DNA of 64,000 nucleotides from Litorimonas cladophorae (lineage in GTDB: Bacteria > Pseudomonadota > Alphaproteobacteria > Caulobacterales > Maricaulaceae). Below are positions 8,455 through 20,500 of this stretch, piece by piece. The notes beneath the pieces are model-generated. The model saw only the letters and a program-made list of their open reading frames with translations. It ran no database searches and was not told where the DNA came from. Within the stretch, counting starts at the first letter, position 1; the number at the start of each line of letters is the position of its first letter. The stretch is taken from positions 1,054,001 through 1,118,000 of the forward strand of contig NZ_BMYV01000001.1 in assembly GCF_014652455.1 (NCBI RefSeq), in the 5' to 3' direction. The position numbers and the translations under genes are program-made.

Positions 8455-10178
8455 TACGCGGCCCCCTCTTTTGCGCTCGTCGCGATCTGTCGTGGGTGCG
8501 CCATGGTCGCCATATAGTCTTGTGTTGAGACCATTTTCAGGGACCGGTTATCGAGCAAGAGCACATTATCGGCCAAGGATAAAAGCCGCATATCATGCGT
8601 TGCAAAAATTAGGATGTTACCATTCGATTTCATCTCTGCGAGACCGCGTTGTAGGCCTAATAATGAGGCACGATCAAGATTGGTACCAGGTTCGTCTAAT
8701 ACGAGAAGAACCGGGTCGCGGTATATAGCTCTCGCTAACCCGACCCCCTTTTGTTGTCCCTGCGAGAGATGGCTTCCACCTGGCCCGACACGCGTGTCGT
8801 AACCTTCAGGCAGTCGCAAAATCATATCGTGAAACCCAGCTTTTTGCGCGGCGCCCATTATGTCTTCTGGCGTACCATCCGAGAAACGACTAATGTTTTG
8901 CGCGATCGTTCCGGGCAAAAGCTCGACATCTTGTGGCGCATAGCCAATATATTTCCCTCGGTCACCAGCATCCCAGTTGTGCATGTCTCGGCCTCCGAGC
9001 CTTACACGCCCGTCTAATGGCTCCCACGCCCCGACTATCGTTTGTAACAAGGAGGTCTTTCCAGAGCCACTAGGGCCCAGAATTGCGATCGACGCGCCCG
9101 CTTTAAGGTTGACGTTGAACTTTGGCAGGAGCGCCGCGTCCGATCCGGGACTTGCAATCATCAAGCTTTCTATCGATAAGTCGGCGTCTGGCCGCAGCAT
9201 CGGCGTGAAATCCCCGTCAGACGCGCCAGATCGTGCCATAGTATCTTCTAGACTAAACCATGCGCTACGCGCACGAATGAGTTGACGCCACGCGCCCAGA
9301 GCTTGATCAATTGGCGCTAGAGCACGCCCCATTAAGATAGAGCCTGCGATGATTGCGCCTGCAGACATTTCCAATTGCAGAACCAGAAAGCCCCCTACGC
9401 CCAAAGCCGCGACTTGAAGCATTTGACGAAGACCCTTCGCCTGAGCACTGAAAAACGTTGAGCGACCCAAGCCATCCATAGTCATCTTACTCGACTGTTT
9501 TCTATAAGACATCCAGTTCGACAAAAGCGGTGTCACCATCCCCAAGCTGGAGATGACAGAGCGGTTACGGCTAATCTCATTTGCAAAATTATTCGCCACA
9601 GTTTCTGCCTGCATTGCCTCCTCGACCGATTTGCGTGAAGATAGCTCGGTAAAAACGGTAATCAAAATCAGTACAAGTCCCCCAATAACTCCGATCCATC
9701 CGATAATGGGATGAACTAGGAACATCGCCAGCAGAAAAAGGGGCGTGAAGGGCAAATCAAAAAACGGTAACAACAAGCCGTGTCGCAGGAAGTTTTGTAC
9801 CGTCGACAAATCCGCCAGCTTTTTCGGCAGAAGTTGAGGGGAATTTTCATCGCGAAAACTGGACATGAAGACAACTGGGCCATACTCGTTTTGAATTTGC
9901 TCAGACATCAACGCCAGTGTCTTCCGCCGCGCCGCTTCTGCGAAGCCGTAGACGCTCAACAACCCGATAGCGGCAATACTCACCATAATCAGAGTCTCTA
10001 CCGAACCAGATGACAACACGCGATCATACACTTGAAGCATATAAAGCGGTGACACCAGCATCAGTAAATTTACCACGAGTGAGAACAGGAGCGTCACAAC
10101 GATGTATGGTTTCACCGATGACTTATTTAGCGCCCAGTCAACTGTACCAGTTTTATTAGAAAACGTTTCGGTGCTCAT
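8454..10178 (-). CDS. Type I secretion ABC transporter (PrtD family)
   Basis: A 574-residue half-transporter: six-helix membrane domain (about 25-310) followed by the nucleotide-binding domain. Walker A is GPSGSGKTS, Walker B LLVLDEP and the H-loop FATHD. The signature is LSQGQQKG, an altered form of LSGGQ that is common in this family. There is no N-terminal C39 peptidase or C39-like domain, which places it with the PrtD/AprD exporters rather than HlyB or LapB. Its ATG overlaps the tolC-like stop by 4 bp. It should energise export of the adhesin encoded at the head of the operon. Confidence 0.93.
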   Translation of the reverse strand: MSTETFSNKTGTVDWALNKSSVKPYIVVTLLFSLVVNLLMLVSPLYMLQVYDRVLSSGSVETLIMVSIAAIGLLSVYGFAEAARRKTLALMSEQIQNEYGPVVFMSSFRDENSPQLLPKKLADLSTVQNFLRHGLLLPFFDLPFTPLFLLAMFLVHPIIGWIGVIGGLVLILITVFTELSSRKSVEEAMQAETVANNFANEISRNRSVISSLGMVTPLLSNWMSYRKQSSKMTMDGLGRSTFFSAQAKGLRQMLQVAALGVGGFLVLQLEMSAGAIIAGSILMGRALAPIDQALGAWRQLIRARSAWFSLEDTMARSGASDGDFTPMLRPDADLSIESLMIASPGSDAALLPKFNVNLKAGASIAILGPSGSGKTSLLQTIVGAWEPLDGRVRLGGRDMHNWDAGDRGKYIGYAPQDVELLPGTIAQNISRFSDGTPEDIMGAAQKAGFHDMILRLPEGYDTRVGPGGSHLSQGQQKGVGLARAIYRDPVLLVLDEPGTNLDRASLLGLQRGLAEMKSNGNILIFATHDMRLLSLADNVLLLDNRSLKMVSTQDYMATMAHPRQIATSAKEGAA

Positions 10179-11509
10179 TGGAGGGCCCCTGTAAGACTCT
10201 TTAAGGTCAGACCCTGCCGGAAATAATTATGGCGCGTACGTATCTCCGCTAATCGCGCTTCTTCCAAAGCCAATCGAATGTCGACCATTTCTGGCAAAGT
10301 GCGGATATTATTTTCATACCCCGTTTGCGCGGCGTCAAATTCGACAGTTCGGAATTCGATAACAGCTTGGCGCCGCCCCAGCTGTGCGCTGAGCAATAAC
10401 GCTCTTCTATGCGTTGAGGTAACTTGTTCCTCCAGCATTTTACGTTCCTCATCGGCCCGAAATTCCGCGCGGCGCGCCTCGGCACGCGCACGATTTGTTC
10501 GCGCTGAAAGGGCTGAGCCCGTGAAGATCGGTACTGAAGCATCAAAACCAATCCGCTCCCTTGCCTCTAAGCCGTCAAAACGACGGTCCGTTGTCAGAGA
10601 GCTAATCCCGACTATTTCTATCACCGGCAGGCGCGACCGACTTTGGCGTTCGGCTTCCAGGTCAAGTTTACTCGCAGTGCGAGTCAGAGCTTGAACCTGA
10701 GCGTTGCCGACAAGCGCATCGCTTAGGTATGTTTGCGATGTTTGTCCGCCCGACAGAACATCAACACCTTTTTCTACACTTGCGCGTGCATCTGGACACG
10801 GGAGGCCATCAGAGCGTGTGGAAATTCGAAGGCGCGAAATCGCCTGCTGCTGTTCAAACTCCAGCTCATAACGATCAGCTTCAGCATCCGCACCTTCGGC
10901 TGAAATCTCGGCCACCTCGGAACGGGTGGCACCTCCGGACTCAAGCGCAATTTCTAATGCGGAGAGTTCTTGGGAGAAATAATCGGCGCGTTCAACCGTC
11001 GCCATCAAGCGCTCTGATGCATCCAGCCAATCTATGTATGCTAAACCTGCCTCAAGTCTTGCCCGTGCCTCCGCGCTCAGGACGAGGCTTTCTTTCGCTA
11101 ATATCTCTTGTTTGGCCGCCTCTTTCGCTAAACGGGAATCCCCGAAATCAAAAACACGTTGCGAAGCTCGCAAACCGATTTGGTTTTCAATCGCTGAGTT
11201 CACGAGCCCTTCATCCCCGATACCTGATCGGGTAAAAACGGATATCTGCGGGCGGCGCAATGACTTGGCTTCCGTAAGCCCTGCCCGCGCGGCTTCCAAA
11301 TCCGACTGCGCTATGGAGACGCTTGGGTTATTTGCGGCCGCCAAACGAAGCGCCGTTTTGAATGAGAGGCACGAGCTTGTGGAGGATGTTTGACCCGTCA
11401 GGACGACAGGCTCAAACTCGTCTTGATCCTGCGCCCCGGCAGATAGCGGGCAAACCAATGCGATAAGTAAAACCAGCCTTGCGACATTATTCAGCACTCT
11501 AAATGTCAC
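10175..11509 (-). CDS. TolC-family outer membrane efflux protein
   Basis: A 444-residue outer-membrane channel subunit. A Sec signal peptide (about residues 1-26, ending GAQ) precedes two long alpha-helical repeats of the OEP type, with coiled-coil stretches at about 60-220 and 260-430 (for example FKTALRLAAANNPSVSIAQS near 50). It forms the outer-membrane exit duct for the type I secretion system. It begins 57 bp downstream of the giant adhesin and overlaps the ABC gene by 4 bp, so all four genes read as one operon. Confidence 0.9.
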   Translation of the reverse strand: MTFRVLNNVARLVLLIALVCPLSAGAQDQDEFEPVVLTGQTSSTSSCLSFKTALRLAAANNPSVSIAQSDLEAARAGLTEAKSLRRPQISVFTRSGIGDEGLVNSAIENQIGLRASQRVFDFGDSRLAKEAAKQEILAKESLVLSAEARARLEAGLAYIDWLDASERLMATVERADYFSQELSALEIALESGGATRSEVAEISAEGADAEADRYELEFEQQQAISRLRISTRSDGLPCPDARASVEKGVDVLSGGQTSQTYLSDALVGNAQVQALTRTASKLDLEAERQSRSRLPVIEIVGISSLTTDRRFDGLEARERIGFDASVPIFTGSALSARTNRARAEARRAEFRADEERKMLEEQVTSTHRRALLLSAQLGRRQAVIEFRTVEFDAAQTGYENNIRTLPEMVDIRLALEEARLAEIRTRHNYFRQGLTLKSLTGALQ

Positions 11510-11565
11510 AAATAACCCCGTAAACTTTCACCCAATAGACAATCATGACCCTGATTTAGGCACGA

Positions 11566-14500
11566 TTATCCGTCTATTGCGGCCCCGCTGTCTTGAACCA
11601 TAAGCAGGTCAGCAATGAATTGCATCTCCATAGCGTTGATATCTTGTTCAAATAACGCCTGTTCCGGCCCTATCTCAGCGGTAGGCGCATTCTTGAAGAC
11701 CAGTTCAGCGGGAAATATTTCTTCGGCAGTAAAGGTTTCGAGGCCATTTGCTGTCAGATCAATCACATCATCGTCTTCTACGCTAAAACTTGAGAGCGCA
11801 GGATCACCCGTTTTAACAGTTCCACTCTCATCCTCTGGCATATCATCCACAGTGATCGTGATGTCCTGCGTTACCGTATTCAAACCATCAAATACCTCGA
11901 CTGTGACGTCATAGACATTGTCACCATTTGCATCGAGGGGCGTTTCAAAATCTGGGGCTACGACAAATTCAATGTCACCAAAAAATGAACCAGGGCCGTC
12001 TAAGCTCGTCGCGACTGTAAAGAATGCCGCGTCGTCGCCGCTGAGGCTGATCGTCAACGTGTCACCGAAGTCGTTGAAATCATCGGCAGCAATGACTGAA
12101 CCAGTGAAAACATCGCCTTCGGGAGTAGTGCCATTATTTACAGTTAAGTCAGGCGGTGTATTCACGTCGTTCACGCGTACAAAGAAGGTTTGCGTAGTAG
12201 TGTTACCGCCATCCGAAGCCGTTACCTCGACTTCATACTCGCCATCGGAATTGGCGTCGGTCAAGAATGTGGCATCTGTCGTATAAGCAAAAGCCAGCGT
12301 GTCAGCATCAGGTCCGATCAATGCAAACTCAATGTTATCGTCACCACCCGTAATCTCGAAAGTCACGTTGTCACCGTCGGCATCCGTCGCAAACAAAGAG
12401 GTCACCGTGGTTTGCCCCTCATCGATAGAAAGAGAAGGTTCTGTAACAAATACGGGAGCGTTTGCACTTATCGGTGAGTCGTCGAGATCACCCACCGTTA
12501 TCGATAAGTTATCGCTAACGGTATTGACCCCATCGGAAAGCTCAACCGTCAATTCGTAAACATTGTCACCATCCGCATCCAAAGGCAGCTCAAAGTCTGG
12601 TGCGGCGACGAACTCAATCCTCGCCTCAACGGTGCCAGGATAGGTATATGAATTCACGAACTGGAATAGCAAAGCATCAGGGCCAGAAAGCGACAAGGTT
12701 AAGACGTCATTGAAATCGCGATAATCACTACCGTTTACAAAGAGCGCCGGATCGACTTCGTTCTCATAGGTGAACCCGTCTGATACGGATAATGTTGGCG
12801 TGAAGTTCACGTCATTTATCGTAATTTCGAAAAGTTGCGTCGTTGTATTATCGCCATCGAATGCTGAGATTTCGACTTCAAAAACGCCGTCACCATTAAA
12901 ATCATTTAAGAAATCGAATTCAGGTGCAAAATTGAATGATAGCTCGTTCCCATCGATACCGCCAAGTGAGAATTCAAACCGGTCATCACCGCCAGCCGTG
13001 ATTTCATAAGAGATTTCATCCCCATCCACGTCTGTCGCTTCTATAAGCCCAACGACGGCTATTCCCTCATCTATCGACAGCGCTCTTGGTGTTACGAACG
13101 CTGGTGGTGCACCGATTTCTAAGACATCGGTAACGGTGACCGCAATGCTATCCACAAAAGTGTTCACGCCATCTGAAACAATTAGTTCTACTAGATAGAC
13201 TCCGTCACCATCGCTATCTGTTGGCGACTCGAAATCAAGTGGCGAGACAAGATTTAGGTGCCCTGTAATAAAACCTGGGCTTGAAGATACAGCGGAAAAA
13301 TCGAACGCGGATGCGTCCTCTCCGCCTAAGGTTACAGTTAAGTCATCAAAATCAGGATAATCGGAATAGCTAAAGGACGTCGTCAGAACTTGGTTTTCCG
13401 GAACGAAAATATCGTCCGACTCTGTTTGTCCCAAGCGATCCAGGAAAGGTGCGAAATTCACATCTGCGACTTCGACAGACAAAATCTGCTCGGTGACATT
13501 TCCAGTGCCATCATCAGCCAGGATCAACAAATTAAAGATATTGTCGCCTGGTTCACCCGCGTTATCGAATAAAAGTGGCCCGCTATGGGAGACTTCGCCC
13601 GTCCGATAATCGATATAGAAGCCAGCGGTCTGGGGATCATATGGCAGAGAATATGTCGGAGTTTCACCGTCAACATCGGTCGCACTCACCTGAGTTACGA
13701 AAAAGTCATAAGCTCCATCAAGATCTATTTCGCGGACTTCATCCACGACGAGTGAATTCGGGCTCACAAAGACAGGTGCGTTGGCACTTTCAAATACATC
13801 CCGCACAGTTACCGCGATGGTCTCAGTCGTAACGCTAGTCCCATCAGACGCAGACACCTCTAGGATGTAGATATTGTCACCATCAGAGTCTGTCGGATTT
13901 TCAAAATCGGGAAGTCCAATGAATTCAATCGTACCCTGAGAATACCCATCATACCCAAAGCTATTAATCAATTCAAAAGCTGCGGCATCCTCACCACCCA
14001 AACTGAGTGTAACAGAGTCTAGATCGAAATCCCGACCAGAAACGAAGAACGACAAACTCTCGTTCTCATCTCCCGAGTAAGTTGGAGAGACGCTAACTGT
14101 TGGCGCAACATCAATATCAGTGACCTCAATCGTGATCGTCTGTGTGGTCTGATTGCCTGACCCGTCATCAGCCGTCACTTCGACTGTATAGACATTATCC
14201 GCAAAGTCGTCGGCTTGATTAAACCGAGGCGGATTATAGAAATTCAATTCGCCAGTATAGGAATCGACGTAGAAAAAATACTGATCCTCGCCGCCCGTAA
14301 CAGAATATGTCGGCGTTTCCCCGTCCAGATCATCTGCACTAACAGTAAGTACAAATGTGTTCGTCTCTTCAACTATGGAGGTTGTGGCCGTCGTAAAGAC
14401 GGGTGCGTTAGCAGACTCAAATACATCGGCTACAGTAATAGAAACTATTTCCGTGACGATGTTAACGCCGTCAGTAACGATAACCTCTATCTCATAAACA

Positions 14501-17500
14501 TTGTCGCCGTCGGCGTCCAAGGGGGTCTCAAAGTCTAATGGCGCGATCAGTTCTACAGAGCTAAAAGCATAACCAGAATAATTATAACCGCCAGTCAAAG
14601 TGAAGAATTCAGCGTCGTCTCCCCCTAGCGATAGGGTAAGCACTTGGCGGTCATAATCCTCACGGGCCGTCACTGAAAATGATAAACTCTCATTCTCATC
14701 GACGACTCTTGTTTCGGGAACCGAGAGCGTCGGAGCCACATCTACATCTAAGACCTCAACAGTTATAGATTGGCTTGTTTGGTTACCCGACCCATCGTCG
14801 GCGGTCACTTCGACAGTATAGAAATTATCGTTATAGCTGTTGTCAGGCTGATTAAACCTCGTTTGTTGGCTAAACGAAAGTTCGCCCGTAACAGGGTCGA
14901 CCGCAAATCTGAATCCGTCTTCTCCACCCGTGATGGAATAAATCGGAAGCTCACCATCGGCATCCGTCGCATTAATCGTTGAAATGCTGTCTTGGCCCTC
15001 ATCAACGGAAAGAACTGTCGGCGTGGTAAAGACCGGCGCATTCAAAGTTTCGAAGAGATCTTCTACAGTGAGCGAAATCGTATCCGTGACAATATTCACA
15101 CCATCAGTAACGGAAATTTCCAACTCGTAGACATTGTCACCATCGGCATCCAATGGGGTCTCAAAGTCCAATGGCGAAATCAGTTCCAATTGAGCGGTAG
15201 AATACCCATTATAATCCGTAAAAATCGTCAGGGAAAAGAGGTCTGCATCCGCACCGCCAAGGGACAGCTGCAGTAGTGAATCGCTATCTCGATCACTCGC
15301 AGACACAAAAGTGGAATAGGTTTCATTTTCAATAATTGTGACGAAGTCTGGTATCGTAAGAGTCGGAACAAGGTTTACATCCAAAACCTCGATCGTGAAA
15401 ATCTGAGCGGTCTGGTTTTGCGACCCATCATCAGCCGTAATTTCGACCTCATAAATATTACTCTCCGGAAAATATGGATTAAATTCAGGCGGGGTATATA
15501 TGAAGTTTAGATCACCAGTTTCGCTGTCAATTCCGAACAGATAGGAACTCGCCCCACCCGTAATTGAGTAAGCAACGGCCTCCCCATCTGCGTCATCTGC
15601 ATTAATAGAGGCAATAAAAGCCTGAGCCTCATCAACGGTCAGAGACGTTGGTGTCGAAAAGATTGGCGCATTCGCGCTTTCGAAGAGGTCTTCCACAGTC
15701 ACGCTATAGGTTTGCGTCACGACATTGACGCCATCCGACGCGACAACAGCTAATTCGTAAACATTATCACCATTCGCATCGCGCGGCATTTCGAAGTCAG
15801 GTGGAATTATAAAGTTGAGTGCCCCAGCTGCGTATCCGCCGCTATTACTGGAGAATTGAATCTCGAATAAATCGGCATCATTACCTTCCAGTGAGATAGT
15901 TAGCTGTGCATTGTCATAATTATCACGCACTTGGAAAGATAATGGCGCCGACATATCATTCTCGAATATTGTCGCGTCGGTCTGGCCGTTGGAAAAGAAC
16001 TCAGGTGCGACGTCAGCATTTAAAAGCTCAACGGTGATAGTCTGGGTCGTTTGGTTTGAGGAACCATCGTCAGCCGTTACTTCAACTTCGTAGGTGTTAT
16101 CACCAATCGGATCAAAAGCTACAACGCGACTGAACCCTAGCTCACCCGTTTGATCATCTATGTCGAATACGAACTGATTTTCGCCGCCCGTAATCGAATA
16201 AGTCGGTATCTCGCCATCTGCATCTGTTGCAACGACAGTCAGGACAGTCCCTGGTCCTTCATCCACAACGACGGCGTTAACGGATGTGAAGACAGGTGCA
16301 TTCTCGCTTTCGAAAACATCACGGACCGTGACCGTAATTGTCTCCCTAACAGTGTTCACACCATCAGAAGCTACCACGTCAACGGTGTAAACATTATCAC
16401 CGTCACCATCAGTTGGATTTTCGAAGTCTACAGGTTGAAACTCGATTTGCCCGCTGGCGTAGCCCAACGAAGTATAACCGTTGACGAGACCAAAGGCCGC
16501 CTCATCCCCACCCTGCAAAGTCAAAGTAATTAGCTGATCGTCAAAACTCTCTCTTGCAGACACGGTAAATGAACCCAGTTCATTTTCGTCAATAACGATC
16601 TCTGTTTGCACGTCTATCGTCGGGGCAACGTCGACATCAATAACTTCAATGGTAATTGTTTGAACCGTTTGATTAAACGAACCGTCATCGGCGATAACGT
16701 CAATTGTGTAGATGTTGTCGTAGGAACTATCCGGCTGATTGAAATCAATGGGATAGGCAAAGCTTAGCTCGCCCGTCGCCGAGTCGAGGTCAAAAAAGTT
16801 TGCGTCATTTTGCGAATTAGCAAGAGAATATGTTAGCGTTTCTCCATCGGCGTCATCCGCATTGATTGTCAGGACCGTGGTCTGCCCCTCCTCAACAATT
16901 ACCGAATTCGGAGTAGAGAAAATTGGCGCATTTGCGCTCTCGAACAGATCCAAAACCGTAAACTGTATCAATTCCACAGTCTCATTTAATCCGTCAGAGA
17001 ATGTGATCTCCACCTCGTAAACATTGTCAGCATCAGAGTCGTCTGGCGCCTCAAAATCAAAAGATTGATTTATCCTAAGGTCGAAACCTGTTTCTCCAAA
17101 AGACGTGGTGTACTCAGGCGTTACTGAAAAGAACGCTGCATCTGCGCCCCCTGTGATAGTTGCCGACACAACATCAAAGTCGAGATCCGTCGCAACAATA
17201 ACTTCACCATAGCCAGCTATATTGTTTTCAGAAATATTGCGGTCCGTGGCCCCCACTGGGACGGTCGGCGCAAATTCGAGGTTGGTTACAGCAATGTCAA
17301 ATGTTTCAAGCGTGAAGTTTGTCCCGTCGAATGCAGCAATCGTAACATTGTAAACATTGTCGAGATTAGCGTCGAGCGGCGTAGAGAAAGACAAAGCGTC
17401 ATTCAGCATCAGCTCGCCTGTCAACAAATCGATCGAAAACAAGCTAGCGTCACCCTCGTCAGGAGAGATAATTGAATAAAGAATATCCGCACCCTCTGGA

Positions 17501-20500
17501 TCGATAGCGCTAATTTGAAAAGATGCTTCCCCTTCAAATTCATCGACGTTGAACGATATGTCGCTCGTGAAGACAGGACTCTCCCCGCCCTCAACCAAGT
17601 TCAGATTAAACATCTGCGTGGTTGTGAAATCGCCATCAGAAACGGCAATCTCAACCTCGTAAACACCGTCGCCATTTGCATCCGTAGGCGCGTCGATACC
17701 GAACAAATCTGCGAAACCAATCAATCCCGTATAAAATTGGGCCCCAAATGAGTTTGCCACAACAAAGAGATCAGCATCCGCACCGCCCACGATCTCAAAA
17801 GTGAGGTTTTCAGCGAAAGTTGGAATCTTGATCCCATTCTCATCAATTTCGAAACCAGAAATGCTGATGTAAGATCCATCTTCATCCGCCGCTCGGAAAG
17901 CAAACAAACCGTTTGAACTGGCCAAGTCTGCCGCCGCATTTATAGAGGGGGCGAATTCATTGACATCTGTGACTGTGACATAGGCATCCTGATGGGTTAC
18001 AAAATCGCCATTTATCGCCACCACGGAAACATTATAGCCGAGAGCTTCCAAGTCTTCGACCGTATCCGCGTCCGCAAGCACGCCGTTTAAGCTTTCTGTG
18101 TTGAAGATTGCTTCAAAATCTGGTGCGACAATGAAGCTGACGAGACCAGTGTCTTGGTTTATTGAGAAAAGTTCTGCATCCTCGCCTTCAAGCAAATAGC
18201 TTGTCCCCTCTCCAAGAGACGTCGCCACAAATGCAGACGTTGTATTTTCATCAACAAAAGCGAGTGTTTCGCTGAGCCCTTCGAATTGCTGTCCGCCAAA
18301 TAAAACGAGTGCTGAAGCAGACCCGTTGGGTTGTCCGAATAAGCCAACAACTACATCGTCAACACCGTCGCCATTGACATCCCCAGCCGCCGAAAGGCCA
18401 TCTCCTAGACGGTTTCCGACGAGTGTTAGACCCTCTAGCGCGCCAAGATCGCCTAAATTCACCACCGATTGGCCGTCGTCATTTAAGGCCCCGACTTCGT
18501 CACCGCCGAATATAATCGTGGAGAAACTTAAATTCGCGGATGTTATGATGACGTCGGCGAATCCGTCATTATTAAAATCCCCAATACCTTCGGCTCGGAA
18601 ACCCGCAAAACTCCCAGGAAGGCCGCTCAAAAGAACGCCCTGATCAGCTGTAAGCGTCGAGACATCTAATAATAATCCCCCTTCGCCGTCATCTGACCCA
18701 AATCCTGTTTCATCGCCAAAGATAACGTAGGCTTCGCCAGTTCCACTCCCAAATGAGTCGGAGGCACCGACCAAAACATCATTAAACCCATCGCCGTTGA
18801 AATCACCAATGCCAGCCACGGATATGCCAACAGTTGTAGGGCTAGCGTCCGTGCCAATAATTTGAATTCCTTCAGACGCAGAAAGTTCTGCGAGGGAAAG
18901 AACGGATAAGCCTGAACTGTCTGGCGTGCCCGAACCGTCAGGACTACCAAAGATCACATAAGCTGCGCCCTGGCCCGTTGGATCACTCAAACCAAAATCA
19001 TCTATGCCGTCAGAATTAATATCGCCAACCGCGGCGACTGTGAATCCAAGAAAGTACCCTGATGAAGCATTTGTGACGAGAAAACCTTGATCTGCCGTAA
19101 GGTTTGATAAGTCTACAACGTGCCGTCCATCTGCCGCGGTTTCGCCAAGCGTCTCAGTCGTACCATAGACGACAAAAACGCCACCGTCTGAAAGATAATC
19201 TGTATCGGAGAGGAGGAGGTCTGCGATGCCGTCCCCATTAACGTCTCCAGCATCAGACACGTCATATCCCAGTCGACCAGAGTCTTCACCGCCCACAAAT
19301 ACAAGTCCCTGCGCCGGCGTTAGAGCGGATAAGTCGATGATTTGTTGACCGGTTTCATCCGTTTCGGCAAAGTCACCCTCTTGACCGAAAATGATGTAAG
19401 AGGCACCCGCATTTGGAGCGAACAGGTCTACACCCGTCGCACCGATCACAAAGTCATCAATTCCGTCACCATTAAAATCACCAGCCGACGAAACGGGGCG
19501 AAGGTAATCACCACCGGCTTCCCCTGCTACCAAAAACCCGTCCTCGGCTGCCAACGTATCAAGATTGATGGTTGAAACTCCATCGACCGAAGTTCCAAAG
19601 CCGCCCTCCCCGCCGAAAACAACAGCAACTAAACCTGAGTCTTCACCATTGGCATCCGCTTCACCAATACCGACCAGAATATCGTCAAAGCCGTCATTGT
19701 TCACATCGCCCGCATCTGAGACGATTGGCGCAAAGTTTTGTCCGTCGATCTGCAAGACGATAAATCCGCTATCCTCCCCAATGCCGTCTTCAAGGACAAA
19801 CGGCGCAGAATTCTCTTCGAAATACCCCCCAGGATTATACCCATATTGCTCCGCGAGAATTGCAGCTTCAGATAAGTTTCCGGCCGCATCCGTCGCTGTA
19901 GCAGACAATGTATCTCCCCTAAGGCTCGCGCTTGATGTGGAGAGGAAGTAGGCCCCATCTGTATCGGCTATCGCTGTCCCCAATGAGGTGGTCCCATCGA
20001 AAATTTCAACGGTTGAACCAGCCTCTGCCGTACCTGTTATGGCCGGCAAGAATTGTACAGAGCCGCCATCGCCGTTTTCACTGGCCGTGAAGATGTTGAC
20101 CAAACCTACGGAGAGAATAATGGGCGCATCTGGGGCTGTGTCGTCAACGTCCGCTACAGAGATGGAGACGGCTTCAATGTTAATTAATTCACCATCTGTC
20201 GCGGTGACGGTTACATCATAGACATTGTCACCATCTGCATCGGCAGGCGCTTCAAAGTCTGGGGTCTCGATAAAGGTGACAACACCTGCCGCCGCATCAA
20301 TGGCAAAGAGGGCCGCGTCGGCGCCGGACAGAGCATAGCTCAGCGCATCGCCATCAACATCGGTCGCGGTGGCGGTGAAAGCAGCGGTTTGATTCTCGGC
20401 AGCTGTGAAAGCTGGACCACTGGTGACAACAGGCGCTTCGTTCACATCGGTGACTGTAATCGCCACGTCTTGAGAGCTCGACAACTCACCATCCGTTGCG

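Noticed and set aside
11566-11840. RTX calcium-binding repeats at the C-terminus of the giant protein
   Set aside because: No GGxGxDxLx nonapeptides are found; aspartates there belong to cadherin-type linkers.
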